In this document: piece after piece, positions 30,726 to 38,138 of the stretch
Layout: every line of letters starts with the position of its first letter
Position numbering within the stretch: the first letter of the stretch is position 1
Source of the DNA: Streptomyces sp. OR43
Lineage (GTDB): Bacteria > Actinomycetota > Actinomycetes > Streptomycetales > Streptomycetaceae
NCBI RefSeq assembly: GCF_008042275.1
Contig: NZ_RDBK01000043.1
Location: 2,720,008-2,773,544, forward strand
Length of the DNA: 53,537 bases
Direction: 5' to 3'
The notes under the pieces: model-generated
What the model was told of the DNA's origin: nothing
Databases searched by the model: none
The model's input: only the letters and a program-made list of their open reading frames with translations
Position numbers and translations under genes: made by a program

Positions 30726-31487
30726 GTGAACTTGCGCGACCTGGTGTACGGGCTCTACGCACGCCGGGTGGAGGCCCGCCTCGATCACGCCCAGGTGCCC
30801 AAGCACATCGGTGTCATCCTCGACGGAAACCGGCGCTGGGCGAAGGCGTCCGGTGGCACCGCCGCGCAGGGGCACCAGGCCGGTGCCGACAAGATTAAGG
30901 AGCTTCTCGGCTGGTGCAGCGAGACGGACGTCGAGGTCGTCACGCTCTGGATGCTCTCCACGGACAACTTCGACCGGCCCGAGTCCGAGCTCATCCCGCT
31001 CCTCGGCATCATCGAGAACACCGTGCGGGACCTGGTGGCGGACGGGCGCTGGCGCGTCCACCACGTCGGCACCCTCGATCTGCTGCCCGCGCACACCCAG
31101 ACGGTCCTCAAGGAGGCCGAACAGGCCACCGTGGGTGTCGACGGGATACTGGTCAACGTCGCCGTCGGCTACGGCGGGCGCCAGGAGATCGCGGACGCCG
31201 TGCGCTCCCTGCTGCTCGACCACTCCGAGAAGGGCACCTCCTTCGAGGACCTGGCGGAGATCGTCTCCACCGACCTCATCTCCGAGCACCTCTACACCCG
31301 GGGCCAGCCGGACCCGGACCTGGTGATCCGCACCAGTGGCGAGCAGCGTCTGTCGGGCTTCATGCTCTGGCAGAGCGCGCACTCCGAGTACTACTTCTGC
31401 GAGGTCTTCTGGCCGGCGTTCCGCCGCGTCGACTTCCTGCGGGCCCTGCGCGACTACGCGGCCCGCCACCGCCGCTACGGCGGCTGA
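30726..31487 (+). CDS. uppS: Isoprenyl transferase (UppS family)
   Basis: 253 residues; GTG 30726 behind GAGAGGTGG, preferred to GTG 30717 inside that site. cis-Prenyltransferase motifs: HIGVILDGNRRWAKASG (Asp33 binds Mg-diphosphate), WMLSTDNFDRPESE, NVAVGYGGRQEI, DPDLVIRTSGEQRLSGFMLWQSAHSEYYF and WPAFRRVDFLRALRDY. Makes polyprenyl diphosphates by adding isopentenyl units, for wall carriers. Streptomyces usually has two such enzymes, so the exact chain length is unknown. Confidence 0.92.
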   Translation: MNLRDLVYGLYARRVEARLDHAQVPKHIGVILDGNRRWAKASGGTAAQGHQAGADKIKELLGWCSETDVEVVTLWMLSTDNFDRPESELIPLLGIIENTVRDLVADGRWRVHHVGTLDLLPAHTQTVLKEAEQATVGVDGILVNVAVGYGGRQEIADAVRSLLLDHSEKGTSFEDLAEIVSTDLISEHLYTRGQPDPDLVIRTSGEQRLSGFMLWQSAHSEYYFCEVFWPAFRRVDFLRALRDYAARHRRYGG

Positions 31488-31491
31488 CACC

Positions 31492-31511
31492 GCGGGCCTT
31501 CTCCGGCCCGC
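31492..31511 (+). terminator. Hairpin after uppS
   Basis: GCGGGCC, 6 nt, GGCCCGC, starting 4 nt after the stop; no T-tract. Confidence 0.6.
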
Positions 31512-31879
31512 AGGCGTTCCCGGCCGGTCCGGCAGCCCGGGGGTCCTCCCAGCTGCTGTGCTCCCGCCCGCGGTCTCGTACGACACTCCCCGCTCACCCC
31601 ACCGGCCCAGGTCGGCATGGCTTGGCGCGTTCGAGGGCATACCCCTGACAGGTCGACGTCCGGTCACCAACCAGGCGGACGTCGTGTCCAAGTGAGCGGC
31701 ATGGAGTCCGCTCGCCCGGGAGGCCCTTTGCACACGAAGGACCGTACATACAGTGCGGCCGACGCGGAGGGCCGGCGCTCGGCCCGCGCAAGGTGGCCGG
31801 AGCCCGGCCCGTCCTCTCCCATTGGGATGCTCCGCGACGCCGTCGCACCCCAACCTCGTCCGAGGGGGTACGTCCTTCC
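31512..31879 (+). other. Intergenic region upstream of the PhoH-like gene
   Basis: 368 nt with no gene I can support. Presumed promoter region of the PhoH-like gene. GGACGTCGTGTCC (31677-31689) is a short imperfect dyad. GAGGGGG at 31862 serves the GTG 31880 start. Confidence 0.5.
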
Positions 31880-33202
31880 GTGGTGACCAGCACAAAGCGC
31901 CGCATGCCCGACAGGCGCACCTATGTTCTCGACACCAGCGTCCTGCTGGCCGATCCGAACGCCATGGCCCGCTTCGACGAGCACGAAGTCGTGCTCCCGA
32001 TCGTCGTGGTCACGGAACTGGAGGCCAAACGGCACCACCCCGAACTCGGGTACTTCGCCCGGCAGGCCCTGCGCCTGCTGGACGACTTCCGGGTCCGGTA
32101 CGGCCGGCTGGATGCCCCGATCCCCCTCGGGGATCTGGGCGGGACGCTGCGCGTCGAACTCAACCACTCCGATCCCGGCGTCCTTCCCGCCGGCTACCGG
32201 TTGGGGGACAACGACTCACGGATTCTCGCGGTCGCACGCAATCTCCAGGCCGAGGGGTACGACGTCACGGTCGTCTCCAAGGACCTGCCCCTGCGCATCA
32301 AGGCCTCGTCGGTCGGTCTCCTCGCCGAGGAGTACCGGGCGGAACTCGCCATCACCGACTCCGGCTGGACCGGGATGTCCGAACTGTCCCTTCCCGCCGA
32401 ACAGGTGGACCTGCTCTTCGCCGAGGAGACGCTGTACGTCCCCGAGGCCGCCGAACTCCCCGTCCACACCGGCCTGGTCCTCCAGTCCGAACGGGGCAAG
32501 GCGCTCGGCCGGGTGACACCCGAGGGCAACGTCCGGCTCGTGCGGGGCGACCGGGAGGCCTTCGGTATCCACGGCCGCAGCGCCGAGCAGCGCATCGCCC
32601 TGGAACTGCTCCTGGACCAGGACGTCGGCATCGTGTCGCTCGGCGGCAGGGCCGGCACCGGAAAGTCGGCGCTGGCGCTCTGCGCGGGCCTCGAAGCGGT
32701 GCTGGAGCGCGGACAGCACAAGAAGGTGATGGTCTTCCGTCCGCTGTACGCGGTCGGCGGGCAGGAGCTCGGCTATCTCCCCGGCAGCGAGGCCGAGAAG
32801 ATGAGCCCCTGGGCCCAGGCCGTCTTCGACACCCTGTCGGCCGTCTCCGGCCGCGAGGTGATCGAGGAGGTGCTGGGGCGCGGCATGCTGGAGATCCTGC
32901 CGCTCACCCATATCAGGGGCCGGTCCCTCCACGACGCCTTCGTGATCGTCGACGAGGCGCAGTCGCTCGAACGGAACGTCCTGCTGACCGTGTTGTCCAG
33001 AATCGGGTCGAATTCCCGGGTGGTGCTCACGCATGACGTGGCCCAGCGGGACAACCTCCGGGTCGGCCGGTACGACGGTGTGGTCGCCGTCGTCGAGAAG
33101 CTGAAGGGGCACCCGCTCTTCGCGCATGTGACGCTCACGCGTTCGGAGCGTTCCCGCATCGCCGCACTGGTGACCGAAATGCTGGAGGAAGGCCAGATCT
33201 GA
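31880..33202 (+). CDS. PIN domain - PhoH ATPase
   Basis: 440 residues from GTG 31880. Residues ~10-140 are a PIN nuclease domain (TYVLDTSVLLADPNAMARF, VVVTELEAKR, GDNDSRILAVARNL with acidic metal ligands). Residues ~240-435 are a PhoH ATPase/helicase-like domain (Walker A SLGGRAGTGKSALAL, RPLYAVGGQELGYLPG, Walker B FVIVDEAQSL, then RVVLTHDVAQRDN). The PIN-PhoH fusion (PhoH2 type) is thought to unwind and cut RNA; in mycobacteria PhoH2 has both RNase and helicase activity. Single-gene unit with its own terminator. Confidence 0.92.
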   Translation: MVTSTKRRMPDRRTYVLDTSVLLADPNAMARFDEHEVVLPIVVVTELEAKRHHPELGYFARQALRLLDDFRVRYGRLDAPIPLGDLGGTLRVELNHSDPGVLPAGYRLGDNDSRILAVARNLQAEGYDVTVVSKDLPLRIKASSVGLLAEEYRAELAITDSGWTGMSELSLPAEQVDLLFAEETLYVPEAAELPVHTGLVLQSERGKALGRVTPEGNVRLVRGDREAFGIHGRSAEQRIALELLLDQDVGIVSLGGRAGTGKSALALCAGLEAVLERGQHKKVMVFRPLYAVGGQELGYLPGSEAEKMSPWAQAVFDTLSAVSGREVIEEVLGRGMLEILPLTHIRGRSLHDAFVIVDEAQSLERNVLLTVLSRIGSNSRVVLTHDVAQRDNLRVGRYDGVVAVVEKLKGHPLFAHVTLTRSERSRIAALVTEMLEEGQI

Positions 33203-33222
33203 TACGGCTTGGGACAGTTGGT

Positions 33223-33257
33223 GCCGCCCGGCGAGCGAAGGAGCTTAGCCGGGCGGC
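33223..33257 (+). terminator. Terminator after the PhoH-like gene
   Basis: GCCGCCCGGC and GCCGGGCGGC pair perfectly across a 15-nt loop, 20 nt after the stop. Confidence 0.85.
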
Positions 33258-33592
33258 ATCGTGTTGCGGCGCCATTTCCGTCATTCACGTGCTCCAAACG
33301 GGGTGTGACCTTTCACACGCAACAGAGAATTGCTTCCCGGCGTCCCGTTCCGGCAGAGTCTTGCTTCCGTCAGGCCCCGCATACGGCACACCGGCACCTC
33401 CAGAGGTGCCACGCACCACACAACTCAACAACCGCCGTCCGTATGCCGCCCGCGAGCACCACGCGGCGCTCCCTCCGGGGAGTGCCCACCGGGCCCGTGC
33501 CTCCCGTGACCCAAGCAGTAGGGAGGCCAGTGTCCAGGGGCACGATTGCGCCCGCGAGGTCACCTAAGCGGGCGATGCTGGAAGGACACCGT
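33258..33592 (+). other. Long structured leader/intergenic region before the transglycosylase gene
   Basis: 335 nt without a gene. It holds a perfect 8-bp hairpin GGCACCTC/GAGGTGCC (33393-33410) and, further on, CCTCCC pairing with GGGAGG (~33499-33533). Long leaders before wall-hydrolase genes in Streptomyces can hold ydaO-type c-di-AMP riboswitches, but I could not find that motif's conserved blocks. The nature of the leader is unresolved. Confidence 0.45.
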
Positions 33593-34297
33593 GTGAGCCG
33601 GATCTCGGTCCGGGGGTTCGCCGTGGCATCAGCCACAGCGGTAACCACCGTTGGCGCCGTCGTAGGCGTTGCAGCAGGCAGCACTCCCGCTGCCGATGAC
33701 AACAACTTCGAGGCGACCGCAGCCGACACCACGCTGCTCGCAGACATCCCCGCGGGCCAGCAGGCCCAGGTGCAGACCGCATCGCTGACGCAGCAGGCCG
33801 ACGCCCAGGCGTCCGCGGCCGACGCGACGGCGAAGAAGTCCGCCGAGGAATCAGCCCGTGTGCAGGCCGCCAAGGACGCCAAGTTCAAGAAGGCGGCGGC
33901 CGAGGCGCAGCTGGAGAAGGAGCGTCAGGAGAAGGCGGAGCGCGCCGAGCGCGCCAGCCGCTCCGAGGTGCGCAGCGCTTCGGCGTTCGCGACGCAGGGC
34001 TCGTACAGCGTGGCCGACGTCCAGGCGATGGCTCGTCAGATGATTCCCGGCGACCAGTTCCAGTGCTTCAGCAACATCGTGAACCACGAGTCGAGCTGGA
34101 ACTACCGGGCGAGCAACCCGTCCTCCGGTGCCTACGGCCTCGTCCAGGCGCTGCCCGGCTCGAAGATGGCGTCCGCCGGTGCCGACTGGCAGACCAACCC
34201 GGCCACCCAGATCAAGTGGGGCCTCAACTACATGGACAGCCGCTACGGCAGCCCGTGCGGTGCCTGGTCCTTCTGGCAGGCCAACCACTGGTACTAG
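33593..34297 (+). CDS. Secreted transglycosylase SLT-domain protein
   Basis: 234 residues from GTG 33593, placed by GAAGGAC 8 nt upstream. Signal peptide (SVRGFAVASATAVTTVGAVVGVAAG), then an Ala/Gln/Lys/Glu-rich coiled coil (~60-135: QQADAQASAADATAKKSAEE), and a lytic transglycosylase domain of ~80 residues: QCFSNIVNHESSWNYRASNPSSGAYGLVQALPGSKMASAGADW and IKWGLNYMDSRYGSPCGAWSFW. The catalytic Glu is in NHESSW. Cuts glycan strands at the cell surface. A terminator follows closely. Confidence 0.88.
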   Translation: MSRISVRGFAVASATAVTTVGAVVGVAAGSTPAADDNNFEATAADTTLLADIPAGQQAQVQTASLTQQADAQASAADATAKKSAEESARVQAAKDAKFKKAAAEAQLEKERQEKAERAERASRSEVRSASAFATQGSYSVADVQAMARQMIPGDQFQCFSNIVNHESSWNYRASNPSSGAYGLVQALPGSKMASAGADWQTNPATQIKWGLNYMDSRYGSPCGAWSFWQANHWY

Positions 34298-34328
34298 AAC
34301 CTTCCGAGGTTCGGTCTCAACCTCACGG

Positions 34329-34357
34329 AGCCCCTCACCGTCCTACGGTGGGGGGCT
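34329..34357 (+). terminator. Terminator after the transglycosylase gene
   Basis: AGCCCCTCACCG pairs with CGGTGGGGGGCT (one mismatch) across TCCTA. Confidence 0.85.
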
Positions 34358-34432
34358 TCGCGCGTGTACGGTCGGGCGGAACCGTTTCCCGGGGGAGCGG
34401 TGGGGAGAACGGACGGGGGTAGAGGAACCGTT

Positions 34433-35836
34433 ATGTCGAAACTGCCGGGGTGGCTCGGACAACTGGGTGGCGAACTGACCAGGCTGGGTGAGCGCCTGGA
34501 CGAACGGCGGGCCGAATCGGCGGCCGAGGACGACGCGGTGCACGCGGAGACCTCGGTGACGGCGGGCACGATCGCAGGGGAGGCCGGGAGCGCGGCCGAC
34601 CATGTCCCGCCACCGCCCGCGTACGCCCCCTCCGTCTCCGCGCGCCCGGACCCGGTCGCGGCCATCCCCTGGGGCATGCGGGTCGCAGCCGAGGCGGGCT
34701 GGCGGCTGCTGGTGCTCGCCGGAACCCTCTGGGTGCTCATGCGGGTCATCAGCGCGGTGCAGTTGGTGGTGCTGGCGTTCGTCGCCGCGCTGCTCGTCAC
34801 CGCCATGCTCCAGCCGACCGTCGCCCGGCTGAAGCGGTACGGGCTGCCGCGCGGACTGGCCACCGCGGTCACCGCGATCCTGGGCTTCGTCATCATGGGC
34901 CTGGTCGGCTGGTTCGTGGTCTGGCAGGTCATGGACAACATCGACACCCTCTCCGACAAGGTGCGGACGGGGATCGACGATCTGAAGAACTGGCTGCTGG
35001 ACAGCCCGTTCCATGTGACCGACAAACAGATCAACGACATAGCGAAGAACCTCAGCGACACCGTCGGCACCAACACGGAGGCGATCACCTCCGCCGGACT
35101 GCAGGGCGTCACCGTGATGGTGGAGCTGCTCACCGGGATGCTGCTGGCGATGTTCTCCACGCTCTTCCTGCTGTACGACGGCAAGCGCATCTGGCACTGG
35201 GTGCTCAGGCTCGTCCCCGCGCAGGCCCGGCCGGGCGTCGCGGGCGCCGGCCCCCGGGCCTGGCGGACGCTGACCGCCTATGTGCGCGGCACGGTGATAG
35301 TCGCCCTGATCGACGCCATCTTCATCGGCCTCGGCATCTTCTTCCTCGATGTGCCGATGGCCGTGCCGCTGGCCGTCTTCATCTTCCTGTTCGCCTTCAT
35401 CCCGCTCGTCGGGGCCGTGGTCTCCGGGGCGCTGGCGGTGGTCGTCGCGCTGGTCACCCAGGGCGTGTTCACGGCACTGATGGTGCTGGCCGTGGTGCTC
35501 GCCGTGCAGCAGATCGAGGGCCACATCCTGCAGCCGTTCATCCTGGGCCGCGCGGTGCGGGTGCATCCGCTGGCCGTGGTGCTCTCGGTCGCCGCGGGCG
35601 GCATGATCGCCGGCATCGGGGGCGCCGTCGTCGCGGTGCCGCTGGTCGCGGTGACCAACACCGTGGTCGGCTATCTGCGGACGTACGGGCAGGAGGAGTC
35701 CCGCCGTCACTCGCCGCCCCCGCACGGCTCGACATCACTGGACGCGGCGCCCAGGCCGGCCCCCGGCTCGCCGCCGGAGGACTTCGACGACGGCAGTGAC
35801 GAGGAGCCGGTCGCCGACGAGCCGCAGAAGGCGTGA
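34433..35836 (+). CDS. AI-2E family (TqsA/PerM-like) transporter
   Basis: 467 residues; ATG 34433 behind AGAGGAACC. A ~75-residue charged N-terminal region, then about seven or eight helices of the UPF0118/AI-2E family: WRLLVLAGTLWVLMRVISAVQLVVLAFVAALLVTAMLQP, a long extracytoplasmic helical loop (VMDNIDTLSDKVRTGIDDLKNWL), then VIVALIDAIFIGLGIFFLDVPMAVPLAVFIFLFAFIPLVGAVVSG and IEGHILQPFILGRAVRVHPLAVVLSV. Substrate in actinobacteria is unknown; relatives include Na+/H+ antiporters. The C-terminal ~60 residues are Pro/Asp/Glu-rich. Confidence 0.88.
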   Translation: MSKLPGWLGQLGGELTRLGERLDERRAESAAEDDAVHAETSVTAGTIAGEAGSAADHVPPPPAYAPSVSARPDPVAAIPWGMRVAAEAGWRLLVLAGTLWVLMRVISAVQLVVLAFVAALLVTAMLQPTVARLKRYGLPRGLATAVTAILGFVIMGLVGWFVVWQVMDNIDTLSDKVRTGIDDLKNWLLDSPFHVTDKQINDIAKNLSDTVGTNTEAITSAGLQGVTVMVELLTGMLLAMFSTLFLLYDGKRIWHWVLRLVPAQARPGVAGAGPRAWRTLTAYVRGTVIVALIDAIFIGLGIFFLDVPMAVPLAVFIFLFAFIPLVGAVVSGALAVVVALVTQGVFTALMVLAVVLAVQQIEGHILQPFILGRAVRVHPLAVVLSVAAGGMIAGIGGAVVAVPLVAVTNTVVGYLRTYGQEESRRHSPPPHGSTSLDAAPRPAPGSPPEDFDDGSDEEPVADEPQKA

Positions 35837-35857
35837 ACACCTGAACGGACACAGAAG

Positions 35858-35893
35858 AAGGACCCCCGGACGGTCGGTCGTCCGGGGGCCCTT
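35858..35893. terminator. Bidirectional terminator between the AI-2E permease gene and ahpD
   Basis: AAGGACCCCCGGACG pairs with CGTCCGGGGGCCCTT (one mismatch), with loop GTCGGT, between two convergent genes. Confidence 0.88.
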
Positions 35894-35908
35894 CTCGTTT
35901 CGGGGGTA

Positions 35909-36442
35909 CTACTCGGCGAGGACGGCCTCGGCTTCGAGGGTCACGCCGACCGCCTGGATCACCGAGGCGATCTTGACGGCTTCCTGAATGGTCTCACGGT
36001 CGACGCCGGCCTTGCGCAGCACCTGCTCGTGGGAGTCCAGGCACTGGCCGCAGCCGTTGATCGCCGAGACGGCGAGCGACCACAGCTCGAAGTCGACCTT
36101 CTCCACGCCCGGCTTGCCGATCACGTTCATCCGCAGGCCGGCCCGGAGGTTGCCGTACTCGGGGTCCGACAGCAGGTGCCGGGTCCGGTAGAACACGTTG
36201 TTCATCGCCATGATGGCGGCGGCCGACTTCGCGGCGGTGTACGCCTCCGCGGAGAGGTTGGCCTTCGCCTCCGGCTCCAGCTCGCGCAGCACCTTCGGCG
36301 AGCGCGAGGCGATCGCGCAGGCCAGGACGGTGCCCCACAGCTGCTGCTGCGGGAGCTCGCTGTTGCCGATGACCGAGCCGAGGTTCAGCTTCAGGTCCTT
36401 GGCGAAGTCCGGAACGGCGGCCTTCAGTTCGTCGAGTGCCAT
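35909..36442 (-). CDS. ahpD: Alkyl hydroperoxide reductase AhpD
   Basis: 177 residues, normal length. The AhpD active site is complete: Glu119 (DFELWSL), Cys131-x-x-Cys134 and His138 in INGCGQCLDSHEQ. AhpD recycles AhpC through this CxxC with lipoamide-linked partners in actinobacteria. It starts 12 nt after ahpC on the same strand, so the pair is one operon, divergent from oxyR. Confidence 0.95.
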   Translation of the reverse strand: MALDELKAAVPDFAKDLKLNLGSVIGNSELPQQQLWGTVLACAIASRSPKVLRELEPEAKANLSAEAYTAAKSAAAIMAMNNVFYRTRHLLSDPEYGNLRAGLRMNVIGKPGVEKVDFELWSLAVSAINGCGQCLDSHEQVLRKAGVDRETIQEAVKIASVIQAVGVTLEAEAVLAE

Positions 36443-36454
36443 GTCGCTGTCAGC

Positions 36455-37009
36455 TCACTCGCCCGAGAGGAGCGCGACCGGGTCCAGGGTGTTCTCGCCC
36501 TTGGTCCAGTTGCAGGGGCACAGCTCGTCGGTCTGCAGGGCGTCGAGGACCCGCAGGACCTCCTTGGGGTTACGGCCCACGGAACCGGCGGTCACCATCG
36601 TGAACTGGATCTCGTTGTTCTGGTCGACGATGAAGACGGCGCGCTGGGCGAAGCCGTCCTCGCCCTCGATGCCGAGGTCACGCATGAGCTCGTGCTTCGA
36701 GTCGGCCAGCATCGGGAAGGGCAGGTCGGTCAGGTCCGGGTGGTCCTTGCGCCAGGCGTGGTGCACGAACTCGGAGTCACCGGAGAAGCCGAGGATCTGG
36801 GCGTCACGGTCGGCGAACTCCTCGTTCAGCTTGCCGAACGCGGCGATCTCGGTGGGGCACACAAAGGTGAAGTCCTTGGGCCACGCAAAGATGACCTTCC
36901 ACTGACCCTCGTAGGTCTTGTGGTTGATCTGCTCGAACTCCTTGCCGCTCTCCAGCGAAACACAAGCGGTCAGGTCGAACTCGGGGAACTTGTCACCGAC
37001 AGTGAGCAC
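36455..37009 (-). CDS. ahpC: Peroxiredoxin AhpC
   Basis: 184 residues. Peroxidatic Cys51 in DFTFVCPTE; the C-terminal Cys pair in DELCPCNW includes the resolving residue. Typical two-Cys AhpC that reduces H2O2, alkyl peroxides and peroxynitrite. Transcribed first in ahpC-ahpD, with oxyR divergent 132 bp away, the well-known Streptomyces arrangement under OxyR control. Confidence 0.95.
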   Translation of the reverse strand: MLTVGDKFPEFDLTACVSLESGKEFEQINHKTYEGQWKVIFAWPKDFTFVCPTEIAAFGKLNEEFADRDAQILGFSGDSEFVHHAWRKDHPDLTDLPFPMLADSKHELMRDLGIEGEDGFAQRAVFIVDQNNEIQFTMVTAGSVGRNPKEVLRVLDALQTDELCPCNWTKGENTLDPVALLSGE

Positions 37010-37141
37010 GCGCTCTCCTTGCAGCGTAGGAATTCCCTTTTTGGGGGAGTTCCTGAGGGTTGGACGATGTCCACCTTGGCACAGAGTGCATTGATCGCGG
37101 AAATAGCTACACTCGGTCGTGATGATCGGAGGTGCCTATCA
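37010..37141. promoter_or_regulatory. Divergent ahpC-oxyR control region
   Basis: 132 bp between the divergent genes, AT-richer than its surroundings (e.g. GGAAATAGCTACACT at ~37099). By analogy with other Streptomyces this should hold the OxyR site and both promoters; I cannot define the exact operator by eye. CGGAGGTG at 37127 is the oxyR ribosome-binding site. Confidence 0.6.
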
Positions 37142-38107
37142 GTGGCCCAGAGTAATCAGGGCATCAGGCCCAAACAGCCCAGCCTCTCGCAGCTGCGCGC
37201 CTTCGCCGCCGTGGCGGAGTATCTGCACTTCCGGGACGCCGCGGCCGCAATCGGGATGAGTCAGCCCGCGCTCTCCGGGGCCGTGTCCGCGCTGGAGGAG
37301 GCACTGGGTGTCCAGCTCATCGAGCGTACGACGCGCAAGGTGCTGCTCTCGCCCGCCGGGGAGCGGCTCGCGGTGCGGGCGCGGGTCGTCCTGCATGCCG
37401 TGGGCGAGCTGATGGAGGAGGCCGAGGCGGTCCGCGCGCCCTTCACCGGAGTGCTCCGGCTCGGCGTGATCCCGACCGTCGCCCCGTATCTGCTGCCGAC
37501 CGTGCTGCGGCTGGTCCACGACCGCTACCCGGAACTCGATCTCCAGGTGCACGAGGAGCAGACCTCCTCGCTGCTGGACGGGCTGGCCGCGGGGCGGCTG
37601 GACCTGTTGCTGCTCGCCGTGCCGCTCGGGGTGCCGGGTGTCACGGAACTCCCGCTCTTCGACGAGGACTTCGTGCTCGTCATGGAGCGCGACCACTGGC
37701 TCGGGGGGCGGCAGGACATCCCGCGCGAGGCGCTGCGCGAGCTGCCGTTGCTGCTGCTCGACGAGGGGCACTGCCTGCGCGACCAGGCGCTCGACATCTG
37801 CCGTGAGGCGGGGCGTACGGAGGGTGCGCCGGTGACCACGACCGCGGCCGGGCTCTCCACGCTGGTGCAGCTGGTGGCCGGAGGGCTCGGGGTGACGCTG
37901 CTGCCGCGGACCGCGGTGACCGTCGAGACGGCCCGCAACGAGGCGCTGAGCACCGGGTACTTCGCGGAACCGGCCCCCGCGCGGCGGGTGGCGCTGGGGA
38001 TGCGGACGGGGGCGGCCCGGCACGAGGAGTTCGAGGAGTTCGCGGCGGCGCTGCGCGGGGCGATGGAGGCGTTGCCGGTACGGGTGGCGGCGGCCGGCCG
38101 GACCTGA
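37142..38107 (+). CDS. oxyR: OxyR, LysR-type peroxide-responsive regulator
   Basis: 321 residues from GTG 37142. LysR helix-turn-helix: PSLSQLRAFAAVAEYLHFRDAAAAIGMSQPALSGAVSALEEALG; effector domain with the redox Cys pair Cys211 and Cys220 in GHCLRDQALDICRE, nine residues apart as in known Streptomyces OxyR. Oxidation joins the two and alters control of ahpCD and of oxyR itself. The C-terminus is normal. Confidence 0.95.
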   Translation: MAQSNQGIRPKQPSLSQLRAFAAVAEYLHFRDAAAAIGMSQPALSGAVSALEEALGVQLIERTTRKVLLSPAGERLAVRARVVLHAVGELMEEAEAVRAPFTGVLRLGVIPTVAPYLLPTVLRLVHDRYPELDLQVHEEQTSSLLDGLAAGRLDLLLLAVPLGVPGVTELPLFDEDFVLVMERDHWLGGRQDIPREALRELPLLLLDEGHCLRDQALDICREAGRTEGAPVTTTAAGLSTLVQLVAGGLGVTLLPRTAVTVETARNEALSTGYFAEPAPARRVALGMRTGAARHEEFEEFAAALRGAMEALPVRVAAAGRT

Positions 38108-38138
38108 ACTGCGGGGTCCGGCCGGCCGTCGGGTCCGC

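Noticed and set aside
33258..33592. ydaO (c-di-AMP) riboswitch
   Set aside because: I could not find its conserved blocks; kept only as a structured leader.
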